Positions 39,317 to 48,910 of a stretch of DNA of 64,000 bases are shown piece after piece. The position numbers were made by a program, and so were the translations under genes. The notes below the pieces were generated by a model. It was not told the DNA's origin and ran no database searches. It worked only from the letters and a program-made list of their open reading frames with translations. The stretch's first letter is position 1, and each line of letters starts with the position of its first letter. Location of the stretch: assembly GCA_951394045.1 (NCBI GenBank), contig OX595988.1, forward strand, positions 1,937,352 to 2,001,351, in the 5' to 3' direction. The stretch is from Nitzschia sp. DOCU1 (taxonomy: Eukaryota; Bacillariophyta; Bacillariophyceae; Bacillariales; Bacillariaceae).

Positions 39317-40777
39317 ATGGGTGCTGGGGCGAGAAAGATCCCACAGAGGAGCGCGAACAGAATGGCATCCTTTGCCCTTGCTCTCAAATCAACAATGACG
39401 TCCTCAGGGCGATCAACGGAAAAACGGCTGCTGCATTCGTGCATTCTGTTGCTATTTTTCACTCGGCCTGGAGTATCGTTCTTCCCGTCAAGGTATATCC
39501 TCAATTCAGCGCCCGTGGTATGCTGTACATCATCACTTTTTTTGGCAGGCAACAAGAAAGACTTGAGTGCATCCGAACGCGAAAGACGGGAGGAGGAGGA
39601 GCGACGACGCCAACGTAAGGATGATGTCATCATCGGCAAAACTTCCGCAAAGAAAGGGGAGAAGGATTTCGCTTTGGACCCAAAAGCCACCGAGCAAGAA
39701 TACCTGCGGTATGCTTCGAGCGTCGAGCGAGAAGTGTTTCGATTGACTGACGCAGGCATGCAATTTCTCAATTCGGTAAGCAAACACAGCAGAAGAAGCA
39801 AAACCCGACATGTTTGACCTAACGAAGACCTTCATCGTATTGCATGCTTTTTTCTTCAGCTGCAACTTGAAAAGGCAGATACAGCGTTCAGCCGAGTCTT
39901 TGAATTGAAACCAAATGCATATTTGTGGCAGGCCGGGATTGTAAAATATTACATGGGAGATGTGACAGCGGCTGCAAAAATCTTTGCACAAACAGCTGAA
40001 ACGTACGAGGCGAAATTTGGTGGACCTGCAAGCGAAGAACGAATATGGCGGGATGCTTGTGAATCAAAGTACCAAAATTCGATTCCGAAAGAGAGGAAGA
40101 AAGAGCTACAGGAATCAGGGGGGATTTCGTCCTTGATCCCCAACATAAAAGATATGGATGAGACGAATGATCTGTTTGGAGGCGAATCACGAAAAGTTAT
40201 CAGAATCGTTCGCAATCTCTTCTCTTCGACTTTGGATTCCGACAAGTCAGGGGAGCTGCTAGCCAGAGCAAAACTTCGTTCGATTGGAGGAACTGAGCAA
40301 GCCCAAGATCGAAAGCTGTGGCAACTTACAGCATGGTTCTATCTTGGTTTGCACTACGATTGCATAGGATCACCTGAAGAAAGCAAGAAATGCATGAAAA
40401 TAGCATTAAAGTTTGGCCCGAGCAGTGGCAAGAGCAACGATATTGTTCACACGTTGCCTCTGCTCCACATGACAGTCCGCGATTGGTTTGACGACGATGA
40501 TTTTGAAGCCGACGTTGTTTTCGGGGAGGAATCCGGGGCGAGCGATGAGATCTTTTCCCCCGTGCCGCCCAACCAGGCTGTTGCGAATATGGCATATGCT
40601 GACCCTCTTATTGAAAAATCGATCAGAGAAGGCGTTTCCAAAATGAAGCTAAGAGAGCTAAAGGATGCCCTGCGTCTGCGCGGAAAACCAACAACTGGGT
40701 CGAAGAAACAATTACAAGAACGACTCTTCTACTCGTTGATGGATGATGCTGGGTTTGCCTCTGGATTTGCGCCGTAG
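39317..40777 (+). CDS. TPR-like protein with C-terminal SAP domain, possibly plastid-targeted
   Basis: Two exons, 39317-39775 and 39860-40777 (458 aa). A hydrophobic segment in the leader (LLHSCILLLFFTRPGVSFFPS) is compatible with a diatom plastid presequence, in which case Met27 (39395) could be the true start. A basic Arg/Glu stretch (ERERREEEERRRQ) follows. Exon 2 begins with a TPR-like unit (LEKADTAFSRVFELKPNAYLWQAGIVKYYMGD). The middle is unknown. The last about 35 residues (VSKMKLRELKDALRLRGKPTTGSKKQLQERL) form a SAP motif, a DNA/RNA-binding helix pair. A nucleic-acid function in the plastid is a reasonable but unproven idea. It is convergent with the cap methyltransferase, 23 bp apart. 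Confidence 0.75.
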
Positions 40778-40800
40778 ATACAATCTTCGACCTTATAACT

Positions 40801-43065
40801 TCACTTCTTGGCAAGAACCTTAAGTTGCAGTTGGGTGAGATGCTTCTTTTCTTCGCTGGACAAGGCGTTCCAGACATCGTCACCGGCTGCTCGTTTTGCT
40901 TGGATCATCGCCATCGGGAGCATTTTCTTTGCTTTCACAGGATCTAGTTCCACCTCAATTTCCTCATCGTCGTCACTTTCAACTCCATCTTTGTCTGTAT
41001 CGTCGACCGTCGCAGGCGGTTCGCGGACCTTGCGAAACTTAATGGCTGCATAAAGTCGACTGACACTCCACTCGTCCGCCGAAATCGATCCTTCTCGATT
41101 GAGGACTTTCATGTTGTAGAGGGCCAGATGGGCTGCTGGGTTTGCCGCTGCATCCTTGCGATCGTCATAGAACTCGTGAAAATTTTGTGCATACTGTAGC
41201 TCTAGCCCGGCTTCCCGCGCTAGCGTCTCCAACACGGGCAGGGGCACAAGCCATTCTGGGAGGTTGACGGCATCTCCGACCCCGGCCGCGTGATCTGAAC
41301 CCTCGACGAGCGTGAAGGTGTATTGAAGCCCATACAAATCATCCACCACGCCCTCGGCTGAGTCCGAGCAAAGAATCTTCCTCACGACTGCAGGATCAAA
41401 TTTGATTTGGCAGGCCCCAGCTCCTACCTCAACCAGGGCCTCCGAGAAAGGTGGGCGGCCCATCGACTCGTCGAAGTGATAGTCAAGCCCCAAACCCATC
41501 AAGTGTTCAATGACCACGCGAGCATCGATCGTAGTACAAATCAGATTCCCGCCGACTTCCAGTAATTCACTAACGGTGCGAAAGAAGCGCTGCGCGCGCT
41601 TCGGTGTAGAAAACATGTAATGGATAGCAAATTGAATCGAAACCACATCAAAACGCTGGTCTTCTTTGATACCTCCCCCGCGTCTCATTGTGAATTCAGG
41701 GGGAGATGACTCATTTGGGGCCTCGTCTTGAAGAGACCAAGTAAGCAGTTTCTGCATCTGTTTGTGACGAGGAGACCTTTTGCGTCCAGGAACATCCGCC
41801 CCTAAGTCTGCGACTGTGAAGATGGCATGCGAGAGCTTATTTCTCTTGTACATGTCACGAGCTCGAATCGCCGCATCTTTGAGCGATCCACGGGCAACAT
41901 CAATCCCAACATATGAATGAATTCCCCGACCATGCAAACTCCATTTGGTCAGATCTCCACCCTTTCCGCATGCCAAGTCTAGGATCCGCAGAGGTGCTTT
42001 AGGTTGAGGCTTGCCATTGATGGAGATCACAGGATCAAGTTCTTGAATCTGCGTCGCCTTGACCCACCCATTAAAGGCTCGCATGTGAAAGAGATATGAG
42101 TCCGCACGTGTATCGAGGGATCGTGTCAATCCGGAATAAAAAACGTCCGCAGCCGCTGCACTTGAGTCGGCATGAAAGGCGTCACCCCCGTGACTTTCGT
42201 GGTCGTCGTCTTGTTGACCTCCGTTCATCCGGTCAAAGGAGCGCTTGTTCCTACCCACTCCCCATTCGGGATCTTCCCCCGCTGCGACGACAGCAGGGGC
42301 GGCGGAATCCCAGGCAGACGACATGCCGTCTTTTACTTCGTTTGTAGCCCATGGCTCTGAGAATCCCATAGGCTCTCCTGGGTCAGGTGGCTGCCATAGG
42401 CCGATTTCAGTTTCAGGTGGAGAAGTCTCCGTTCCAGGTGGTTTCCACATCATTTCTTTGGTGTCAGTTTTTAACAAAGCGCTTGCTTCAGAACTCTGCG
42501 CTGCACTTGTCGATAAGTATTCCATGACCTCGTTGACCTCTCCAACGTAGCAAAGCGCCGCGCAATCTTCGGGAGCTATGATTGAAAGATCGTCATCGGC
42601 CGAACTTGGCTCTCCCATGGGCACCACCATGGCAAATCTTCCGTGCTTATCCTTGGCGACGATTGCAATGGCCTCATCTTTACGCAGCTGCTTCATGAAT
42701 CGACTAAAGTCTTTGGAGTTTTGTTGGTGTCTCGATTCTAACCGGTGGATGTGCTGGGCATCTGCTAGTTGCACTGCAATGGTACACTTGTGCAGGCAGG
42801 ATGGAAGTTGGTCATCATCACTCAGGCCCAAAATTTTTCGGTTCGCGATACCAAGGACAATGAGAGATCGACTGAGGGGCGGGTATGGGGCGTCTGGATA
42901 GCTGTAGACCGCAGAGATTTTGCGTGCGCCCGAATTCAAATGCTCGTCGTTCAGACGCTGAAGGAACCCTGTCGCACTGCCAAACGAAACCAAAGGCTTC
43001 TCAGGATATTCTCCAACGCATACAATATCATGCTTCGATTTAGGAGTGGCCTTTGGATATGACAT
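40801..43065 (-). CDS. mRNA cap guanine-N7 methyltransferase with long N-terminal extension
   Basis: Single exon from the ATG at 43065 (754 aa). The C-terminal half is a cap0 methyltransferase: DLACGKGGDLTKW (SAM-binding motif I, around residue 360), VGIDVARGSLKDA, HAIFTVADLG, FDVVSIQFAIHYMF and the C-terminal FHEFY...GSDHAAGV region. The enzyme adds the N7 methyl to the 5' cap in the nucleus. Yeast and human enzymes have a few hundred residues; here about 320 residues precede the domain. Part of the extension, FSRFMKQLRKDEAIAIVAKDKHGRFAMVVPMG, resembles the SPOC domain of RNA-processing factors, an impression needing a profile search. The final 80 residues are acidic, then Lys-rich. Confidence 0.88.
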   Translation of the reverse strand: MSYPKATPKSKHDIVCVGEYPEKPLVSFGSATGFLQRLNDEHLNSGARKISAVYSYPDAPYPPLSRSLIVLGIANRKILGLSDDDQLPSCLHKCTIAVQLADAQHIHRLESRHQQNSKDFSRFMKQLRKDEAIAIVAKDKHGRFAMVVPMGEPSSADDDLSIIAPEDCAALCYVGEVNEVMEYLSTSAAQSSEASALLKTDTKEMMWKPPGTETSPPETEIGLWQPPDPGEPMGFSEPWATNEVKDGMSSAWDSAAPAVVAAGEDPEWGVGRNKRSFDRMNGGQQDDDHESHGGDAFHADSSAAAADVFYSGLTRSLDTRADSYLFHMRAFNGWVKATQIQELDPVISINGKPQPKAPLRILDLACGKGGDLTKWSLHGRGIHSYVGIDVARGSLKDAAIRARDMYKRNKLSHAIFTVADLGADVPGRKRSPRHKQMQKLLTWSLQDEAPNESSPPEFTMRRGGGIKEDQRFDVVSIQFAIHYMFSTPKRAQRFFRTVSELLEVGGNLICTTIDARVVIEHLMGLGLDYHFDESMGRPPFSEALVEVGAGACQIKFDPAVVRKILCSDSAEGVVDDLYGLQYTFTLVEGSDHAAGVGDAVNLPEWLVPLPVLETLAREAGLELQYAQNFHEFYDDRKDAAANPAAHLALYNMKVLNREGSISADEWSVSRLYAAIKFRKVREPPATVDDTDKDGVESDDDEEIEVELDPVKAKKMLPMAMIQAKRAAGDDVWNALSSEEKKHLTQLQLKVLAKK

Positions 43066-43450
43066 TTTCAATGACTGAATGTTGGCTCATAGTTTAACAG
43101 AGGCGGAGTTTCAAAGTGTGTCTGTGATTGCTTTGCCGAGAGAGGAGACGACGACGCGACTGGGATGAACAAGATCGGTTTTCGGTTTTCCAAGCGCAAA
43201 AATGTTTGAGTCGATCAAGTCAAGTCGTGTCGCAATCATCCATGTCATCTCATCGCGCTCGTCTCGCGTTTTTAGTTCATCATCGCTGGCGGCGTTTCGA
43301 GCATCTCGGAGTCTTTGTTTCTCGAGCCCTCGCTCACGACGATGACAAAACAAAGGCACGATAGCAACCGGCGCGTTGTGACCTCCAGCATTAGAAGACG
43401 ACCACAGGTCTGCGCGACTCATACTACGGACCTTCTCCACTGAAATAGCC
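43066..43450. other. Divergent promoter region
   Basis: This 385-bp spacer lies between the divergent cap methyltransferase and GRIP golgin genes. Minus and plus ORFs enter it but have no family support. Confidence 0.45.
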
Positions 43451-44878
43451 ATGGCCGACGCTGTCCCGAGACCCGAGGCCCTCAATGGCGCCGTCTCCCC
43501 TCAACCGTCTACCAACAAAGTCGCTGCTCAACTGACCAAATTGAGGGATGCCAACGCCAAGTACAAGAATCTTCTCAAAATGGCCAAGGAGCGAATCGAG
43601 CAACAAGAGGGAGAGCTAAAACAGCTGAGAGGTAAGGAACGCTGCGCCGCAAAACTGTACTTTTCTGGTTCCCACCATTCACACATGTCATTTAGTGCTT
43701 GTAGCCGACTCGGAGAAAACCAGGGATCAAATGGACGACAATAACGCCACTTCGGGGATAGACGAACAAATGGAAATTGGAGACGGGGGAGAACTGAGTT
43801 GGCAAATTGTTAGAATACGGCAGCGCATCAAAGTGGAACTTGAAGCGCATCAGCTCAATGCAAAAGGAGGGAACGAAGAAATATGGGCACTCGTGGAGCT
43901 GGAAATGCTCGATCCAGATCAGACGGAGCCACTGGCGCAACCCCCAAAGCGAATCAAAAAGTGGAAAAGGTTTGATTCAGAGGCCGATCTAGCGGACTAT
44001 ATTCGGAGGGACACTGGGGAACCCTTGACACTACCACCATACTCGTTAACGCCACAACAATCGGCAAAAATCCAGGAAGAAGCGAAAACTAGTGTTTCCA
44101 AGATAACCGAAGACTTTAGAAGATTCAGAGTCAAAGCAGAAATGGCCAGGAAGCAGGCGGAAACGCAAATCAAAGAAATGCAAAACAGCAATGTCGAGTC
44201 GGCCAAGCGGCGGATTGAGGGTCAAGAATCTTCCCTTTCTGATAAGGACCAGGAAAGGTCAGAATTATCCAGGCTCGAACGAATGCGATCGGAAATGGCG
44301 CGCCAAGAGACTCAGTGGAAAGAGGCCTACGACATTTTATTGGCGGAAAACAATACACTCAAATTATCAGGTTCGGAGGCTCTACTAGCGTCACAATGGC
44401 GGCAGAGGTATGAAGCCTGTCTCCAAGAGAAAGTCGAAGCAGAAAACCAACTCAAAATGGAAAGACAAAAGGCGGACACGGCAGACGCTGGGAAGTATGA
44501 GATGAAATATAGAGATCTGAAAGAGTCATTTCGGTTGTATCGCAAAAAGGCCAAGGAAGTTTTCGAGGCACAACACGCCGGGCAGCCAAGTGTAAGAATC
44601 TCGGCTGCGACTAACGTACCCGTACCGAAAGCACTGACTGAGTAACTCATCCACTTGCTTTTGCTCGACAGGCTCAGATCTTGCAAATGTCCGAAAAGTC
44701 AAATGAAGACTCAAAATTATCCTATTTGAAAAATCTCATGGTGAACTATCTCGCATCGGACCTTGCTGTTCGAGAACACATGGAGGCAGCAATAGGCACC
44801 GTGCTGCAGTTTTCTCCAGAGGATATCGAAAAAATCGAACAAAAGAAAAATGAAAACGGCTACTGGGGACTATTCTAG
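43451..44878 (+). CDS. GRIP-domain golgin (trans-Golgi coiled-coil tether)
   Basis: Three exons, 43451-43631, 43696-44591 and 44672-44878 (427 aa). The first exon starts with a short disordered part and a coiled coil (KLRDANAKYKNLLKMAKERIEQQEGELKQLR). Exon 2 is mainly charged coiled coil. Exon 3 carries a GRIP domain: KLSYLKNLMVNYLASDL and TVLQFSPEDIEKIEQ, including the Tyr-x3-hydrophobic pattern used to bind Arl1 at the trans-Golgi. The splice sites are clean and the exon junctions keep the helix. Expected to tether vesicles at the trans-Golgi network. Confidence 0.85.
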
Positions 44879-45475
44879 CACGATGAATTTGGTTGCCTGG
44901 TATTGGTCTGGCTAGAATATGGCTGCCCAAATACACTTGTAGACAACCCTGAATTGTCCGCCGATGATACCCATTGCGAAGTTGGTTTACCAGCAGCACT
45001 CGGTTTCTTTTTATCGGAATCGGTGCTGTACGTCCTGCCAGCGGAGGAACAAATCCAGAAGCAAGCGCAAACAGAGGATTTGATTGATATATCCTCCCTA
45101 GCTTATAACAAAGACAATTTACTGGTGGTCGCTGCCCGCTTGGATGTAGAGAGCCATGCTACTCCCCTTTCGTGTTAAGCGTGGATCGCGTCATCCTAAA
45201 GTACCGCATCATGGCCCACAACGAGTCCAACTAGTCCTTGGAACGAAGAAATGGGTGTCAACTAAAAAAAATAAAAAAGTGTGACACGCACGCGAGCGCG
45301 CCGACACCCAATCACTCTCTCTCGCCAACGACGCCACATGCAACCTCTGGTGATTTTGATGAGATGCATCGCCGACTTTTCTTGTACTTTTCAGTTTGGT
45401 GTACTATTCATTTGATGGTTGGGGGCGAAAGTCGCACAACGACACCAAGGAATACCGACACGACGACGGTGAAGG
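44879..45475. other. Intergenic region
   Basis: This 597-bp gap follows the golgin stop. A non-ATG ORF of 91 codons begins within 25 bp of the stop (44903) and is probably 3' UTR. No other gene is supported. Confidence 0.45.
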
Positions 45476-46364
45476 ATGTTGCGAACTAGTCGCGTCTTTG
45501 TGAGATTCGTCGTCTTGCTACTTTTGAGGTGCAGCGATGCGTTTCTTCCATTTGGGATTTCGGGGGTAAGGACGTGGCCTTCTTGCCCCGCAGCACAGCC
45601 GGCCTTCCAACACCTTCGCAAATTGGAGTTGGACTTGTCGTCTCCAGGCTCGATGCTCTGCCTAGTCTCGGAACAAGTCCAGGATGACGAACCTTCACAG
45701 GGAATAACTATCCGTGATCGACTACGAAAGGCGACTGGTTTCAGTCTGACCGCTTTTCGAGCTGCTTGGCGTGCAGCAACTGGAATGTCCCTAACCGCAA
45801 TCTACGCTACGGCCCTTGCCGCCTCGGGCCTCTGGATCAGGAAAATTACCTCAGTTTTCCTCTCGATTTTTCCTGCTTGGGTGAGTAGTTTGTGCGCCCC
45901 GTCTTATTTTTGTCAAAACAAAGCAGCTGATAAAAGTCTCGGTGACAGTTCCGCTATTTTGTGCAACCATTCTTGATCGCGTATTACCTGCCAATGTTCA
46001 TCATTCGAGGTTTAACAGGGCCCACACGGAAACAAGCAAAGGCACACCATGAAGCTGTCAAGGAGAGTTGGAAGGACGCTGTTGAGTTCGCGAAACAAGC
46101 GAAAATTCAGGGCTATTGGCCAGTCAATATAAGCGGTAAGTAGCTTACACAGGGCACATCGACGCTGGCTTATCGCCCACCCACTCTGCATGGAACTCTT
46201 TCTAACTGCTCCACGCATATTCTTTGATAGAAAATGGCGATTTTGAGCTAAACTTCCCTCCCAATCCGAAGCATAGTATGAGCGAGGACCTTGCAGAGGC
46301 CGTGGCCGAATCGGTGGAATTGGCGAGGGAGCAGGGCTACAAACCAAAAGACTTACCGGAATGA
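45476..46364 (+). CDS. Plastid-type membrane protein of unknown function
   Basis: Three exons, 45476-45880, 45949-46135 and 46231-46364 (241 aa). The leader MLRTSRVFVRFVVLLLLRCSDAF has a hydrophobic signal with Phe directly after the presumed cleavage site, the diatom plastid pattern. A hydrophobic or amphipathic middle (GMSLTAIYATALAASGLWIRKI) and exon 2 (FVQPFLIAYYLPMFIIRGL) suggest membrane contacts. A helical tail follows (QAKAHHEAVKESWKDAVEFAKQAK), and exon 3 ends with SEDLAEAVAESVELAREQGY. I recognise no family. Confidence 0.72.
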
Positions 46365-46833
46365 ACTTACGAACGAAGGTAGCTCCGTTACGCTGCTATC
46401 AACCTTATTTCACGAAAGATAAGACACTCATACTCCCGAAATCTGCAACTTTTTGCTCTTAGCTCGATTGAAAGAAGGCATGAAGCAGAGCAGATGTTGA
46501 TTCACGTCTACGAACTTGCGCGCGCTGGCATAAATCGAAGGGCTACTGTACAGTATCCAAGGTATTGTTCCAGGTCGAAAGGACTGTAGCTAGAAATTAC
46601 ACGAACTGCTCACCCAATAACTGAATTATTTGATTTCATTTCAAACGGTATCTGCAGCATCCATGTCACCTTATTTCTTTTACCACGTGTATTCAGGGTC
46701 CTGCTGTTGAGGATTGATAGCAAATTCAAATCGCGCAATCAGCTCTGCGCTATGTTATGTCCCATATTTTTGAACTACGTGGACTGACTCGAGTCGTCGT
46801 GGACGATTCATTCTCCACGCGGCGGTACCTGGT
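46365..46833. other. Intergenic region before the Copia element
   Basis: This 469-bp region has no coding ORF and ends at the 5' LTR. Confidence 0.45.
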
Positions 46834-46955
46834 TGTCATCTGTCTGTCTGCCTGTCCACTGAATGATCTCGGATGACGTCGCCCTTCCTCCGTCACCAAT
46901 GACGGATAGCGAGTAGAGCATAAGCCACGATAGACTCACATTCTCTAGCACTACA
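46834..46955 (+). repeat. 5' LTR of the Copia element
   Basis: 122 bp, starts TGTCATCTG and ends GCACTACA (TG...CA), identical to 53144-53265. It should carry the element promoter. Confidence 0.97.
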
Positions 46956-47023
46956 GGTTGTGCAGCCCTCTTTACGCTTTTTATCGTTGTTCTTATCCTA
47001 TTTTTTTGATCCCTATTCTGACG

Positions 47024-48832
47024 ATGGCTCGTGGTCGTGGTCGTGGTCGTGGTCGTGGCGGTGCCGCCACTGGTGGCATTCGTTCCTCTGTCCGTTTTCG
47101 CGGCATTTCGGCCGACATCCCTGCGACCGATCCGCCCGACGCTCCCACCACCAATGACGCCAATCGTGCCGCCAATACCGATGTCCCTGATGCCGGTAGC
47201 ACTGCGGCTGTGACGGATGGTTCCATTGCTGGCGGTGTTCCTGCCGGAAATGCCGCTCCTGACGCTCTTCTGGCTGGTTCCCCCACCAATGCTGCAGTTG
47301 ATGGTGCGGCTCTCGCGGATGCCCAGCGTGCTGGGATCGGCGGCTATGCCTCGGCATCCACCCCAGCTTCCTTTCGCCATTTCGGCACGGAACTATTCGC
47401 CTCACCTCCACCTGGAGTCCCCGGCACGGATCTTGCGTTGCCACCGCACTCCAGCCCCTACTCCTTGACCAATGTTGGTCGTGCCGTGCCCCTGATGTCG
47501 CTTGCTGATTCTCATGCCCTTTTTGCTCAGCAGACCAGCCCCTCCCTCGTGCGCTCGGCTGCCCCCGTGCCGCTTGCTGCTACCCCTGAGGATAGCCTTC
47601 GCGCCATGCTGGATGTTCAGGCGACCCTTGTGCAGCGTCGCAATCAGGGCCATTCCTTTGGCCCCATCACCTACATCTACAAAGGTGATGAGAAACTTGA
47701 CCTGCTTTTGGACCCTATGGCCCTTGATGGTGATGAAGCCCTACGCGCGGCTCGCCACCGTTGGAGTGTTGAGAGAGCCTTGGAACTCCAGTTTCTAGGA
47801 TCAACTCCACTTTTTGGGGCCCGAGTTCTGGCTGCCGTCTTGCAGCAGCTTCTGTCTGTTAGTCTTTTTGAGACGATTACCGCTCGCCTTCATGGCGATG
47901 ATAGCCGCCTTATTCAAGATGGCGTGCTTCTATGGCTTCTCTGTTGGCAGGTGTTATTCCCTACGAAGGCAATCTTCCTGAAAGCTTTCAGTGCCCACTG
48001 TGACCGTTTGACTTTGTCTCGGTTCAACAACGACTTCGCGGCTTTCATCCGGTCTTTTCGGCGTATCAGCACTATAGCTGAACGTCATAAATTAGAAAGC
48101 CATCAGAGTCTGGTAGAACGATTTCTCCGAGGCTGCTTGGACTGCCGTCGTCCCATCGTTCAACATCACTTTCGGGCCACGTTCATCGCTTTCATGGCTG
48201 ACCCGGGTACCACTGCACAGTGGAACCTCGACCGTTTGATCGACGAGGCAGAACGACTCTACAGTTCTGCTGCCGCTTTTAATTTGCCTGATTCATCGTT
48301 TGTGCCCACTCCGGAACCCGGCTTCAGTTTGGCTGGCATTCAGTCTGAGGATGGCGTTATTGCATTGTTTACCGAGGCTATTAAAAAGGCCGTGGCCTTG
48401 GCCGGCTCCGCTCCCACTGCCTCGGGGACTGTGACCAAGTCCAGTGCAAATAAAGGCAAACGCACCCGCTTTCAGGCCTACAAGAATCGATACGCAAACA
48501 TGCCGAAGCCTACGTGGATTGCAGATGCCCCTACGGATATTCATGAAGTCAAGAAATTCAATGATAAGGATTGGTGTTGGTGTGCCATTTGCCGCCATTG
48601 GACCACAAATCTTAATGGTCATGTGAACTGCAAAATGCGCAAGAAATTTAAATCCAATGGTACCCCTTCCCAAGCCACGGCGGCAGTTGCTACCGTTTCA
48701 CCTCCTGTCCCGGCACCTTCGTCTGACAATCCCACCAACCCCTTCGGTGATCTTGCTGCTGTTGGTCAGCAGCTCGCGAATCATTTCGCTTCTCAGCTTC
48801 GCAGCAGTCGGGAGACTGCTAGCAAGAAGTAG
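47024..48832 (+). CDS. gag: Gag-like protein of the Copia element
   Basis: The ORF runs from the ATG at 47024 to a TAG at 48830-48832 (602 aa). It begins MARGRGRGRGRGG, an Arg-Gly run that could bind RNA. Ala/Pro/Asp-rich sequence follows up to about residue 190. A central helical region (ERALELQFLGSTPLFGARVLAAVLQQLL to RFLRGCLDCRRPIVQ) resembles the retrotransposon Gag (UBN2-type) shell. A CAICRHWTTNLNGHVNC cluster near residue 525-541 could be a zinc knuckle of C-x2-C-x-H type. The TAG is in the same frame as pol, with no other stop before 48911. Confidence 0.88.
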   Translation: MARGRGRGRGRGGAATGGIRSSVRFRGISADIPATDPPDAPTTNDANRAANTDVPDAGSTAAVTDGSIAGGVPAGNAAPDALLAGSPTNAAVDGAALADAQRAGIGGYASASTPASFRHFGTELFASPPPGVPGTDLALPPHSSPYSLTNVGRAVPLMSLADSHALFAQQTSPSLVRSAAPVPLAATPEDSLRAMLDVQATLVQRRNQGHSFGPITYIYKGDEKLDLLLDPMALDGDEALRAARHRWSVERALELQFLGSTPLFGARVLAAVLQQLLSVSLFETITARLHGDDSRLIQDGVLLWLLCWQVLFPTKAIFLKAFSAHCDRLTLSRFNNDFAAFIRSFRRISTIAERHKLESHQSLVERFLRGCLDCRRPIVQHHFRATFIAFMADPGTTAQWNLDRLIDEAERLYSSAAAFNLPDSSFVPTPEPGFSLAGIQSEDGVIALFTEAIKKAVALAGSAPTASGTVTKSSANKGKRTRFQAYKNRYANMPKPTWIADAPTDIHEVKKFNDKDWCWCAICRHWTTNLNGHVNCKMRKKFKSNGTPSQATAAVATVSPPVPAPSSDNPTNPFGDLAAVGQQLANHFASQLRSSRETASKK

Positions 48833-48910
48833 AATCCCCTCGGTGTTCCGTTTTCGTGTTCAGGGCTTTCTTTCCATCTATCGTTCTTGGCCCAGTCTAA
48901 ACTAAGAACA

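Noticed and set aside
46808..47444. Gly/Ser/Thr- and Arg/His-rich ORFs antisense to gag
   Set aside because: They are reverse images of the Ala/Pro/Arg-Gly-rich gag start.
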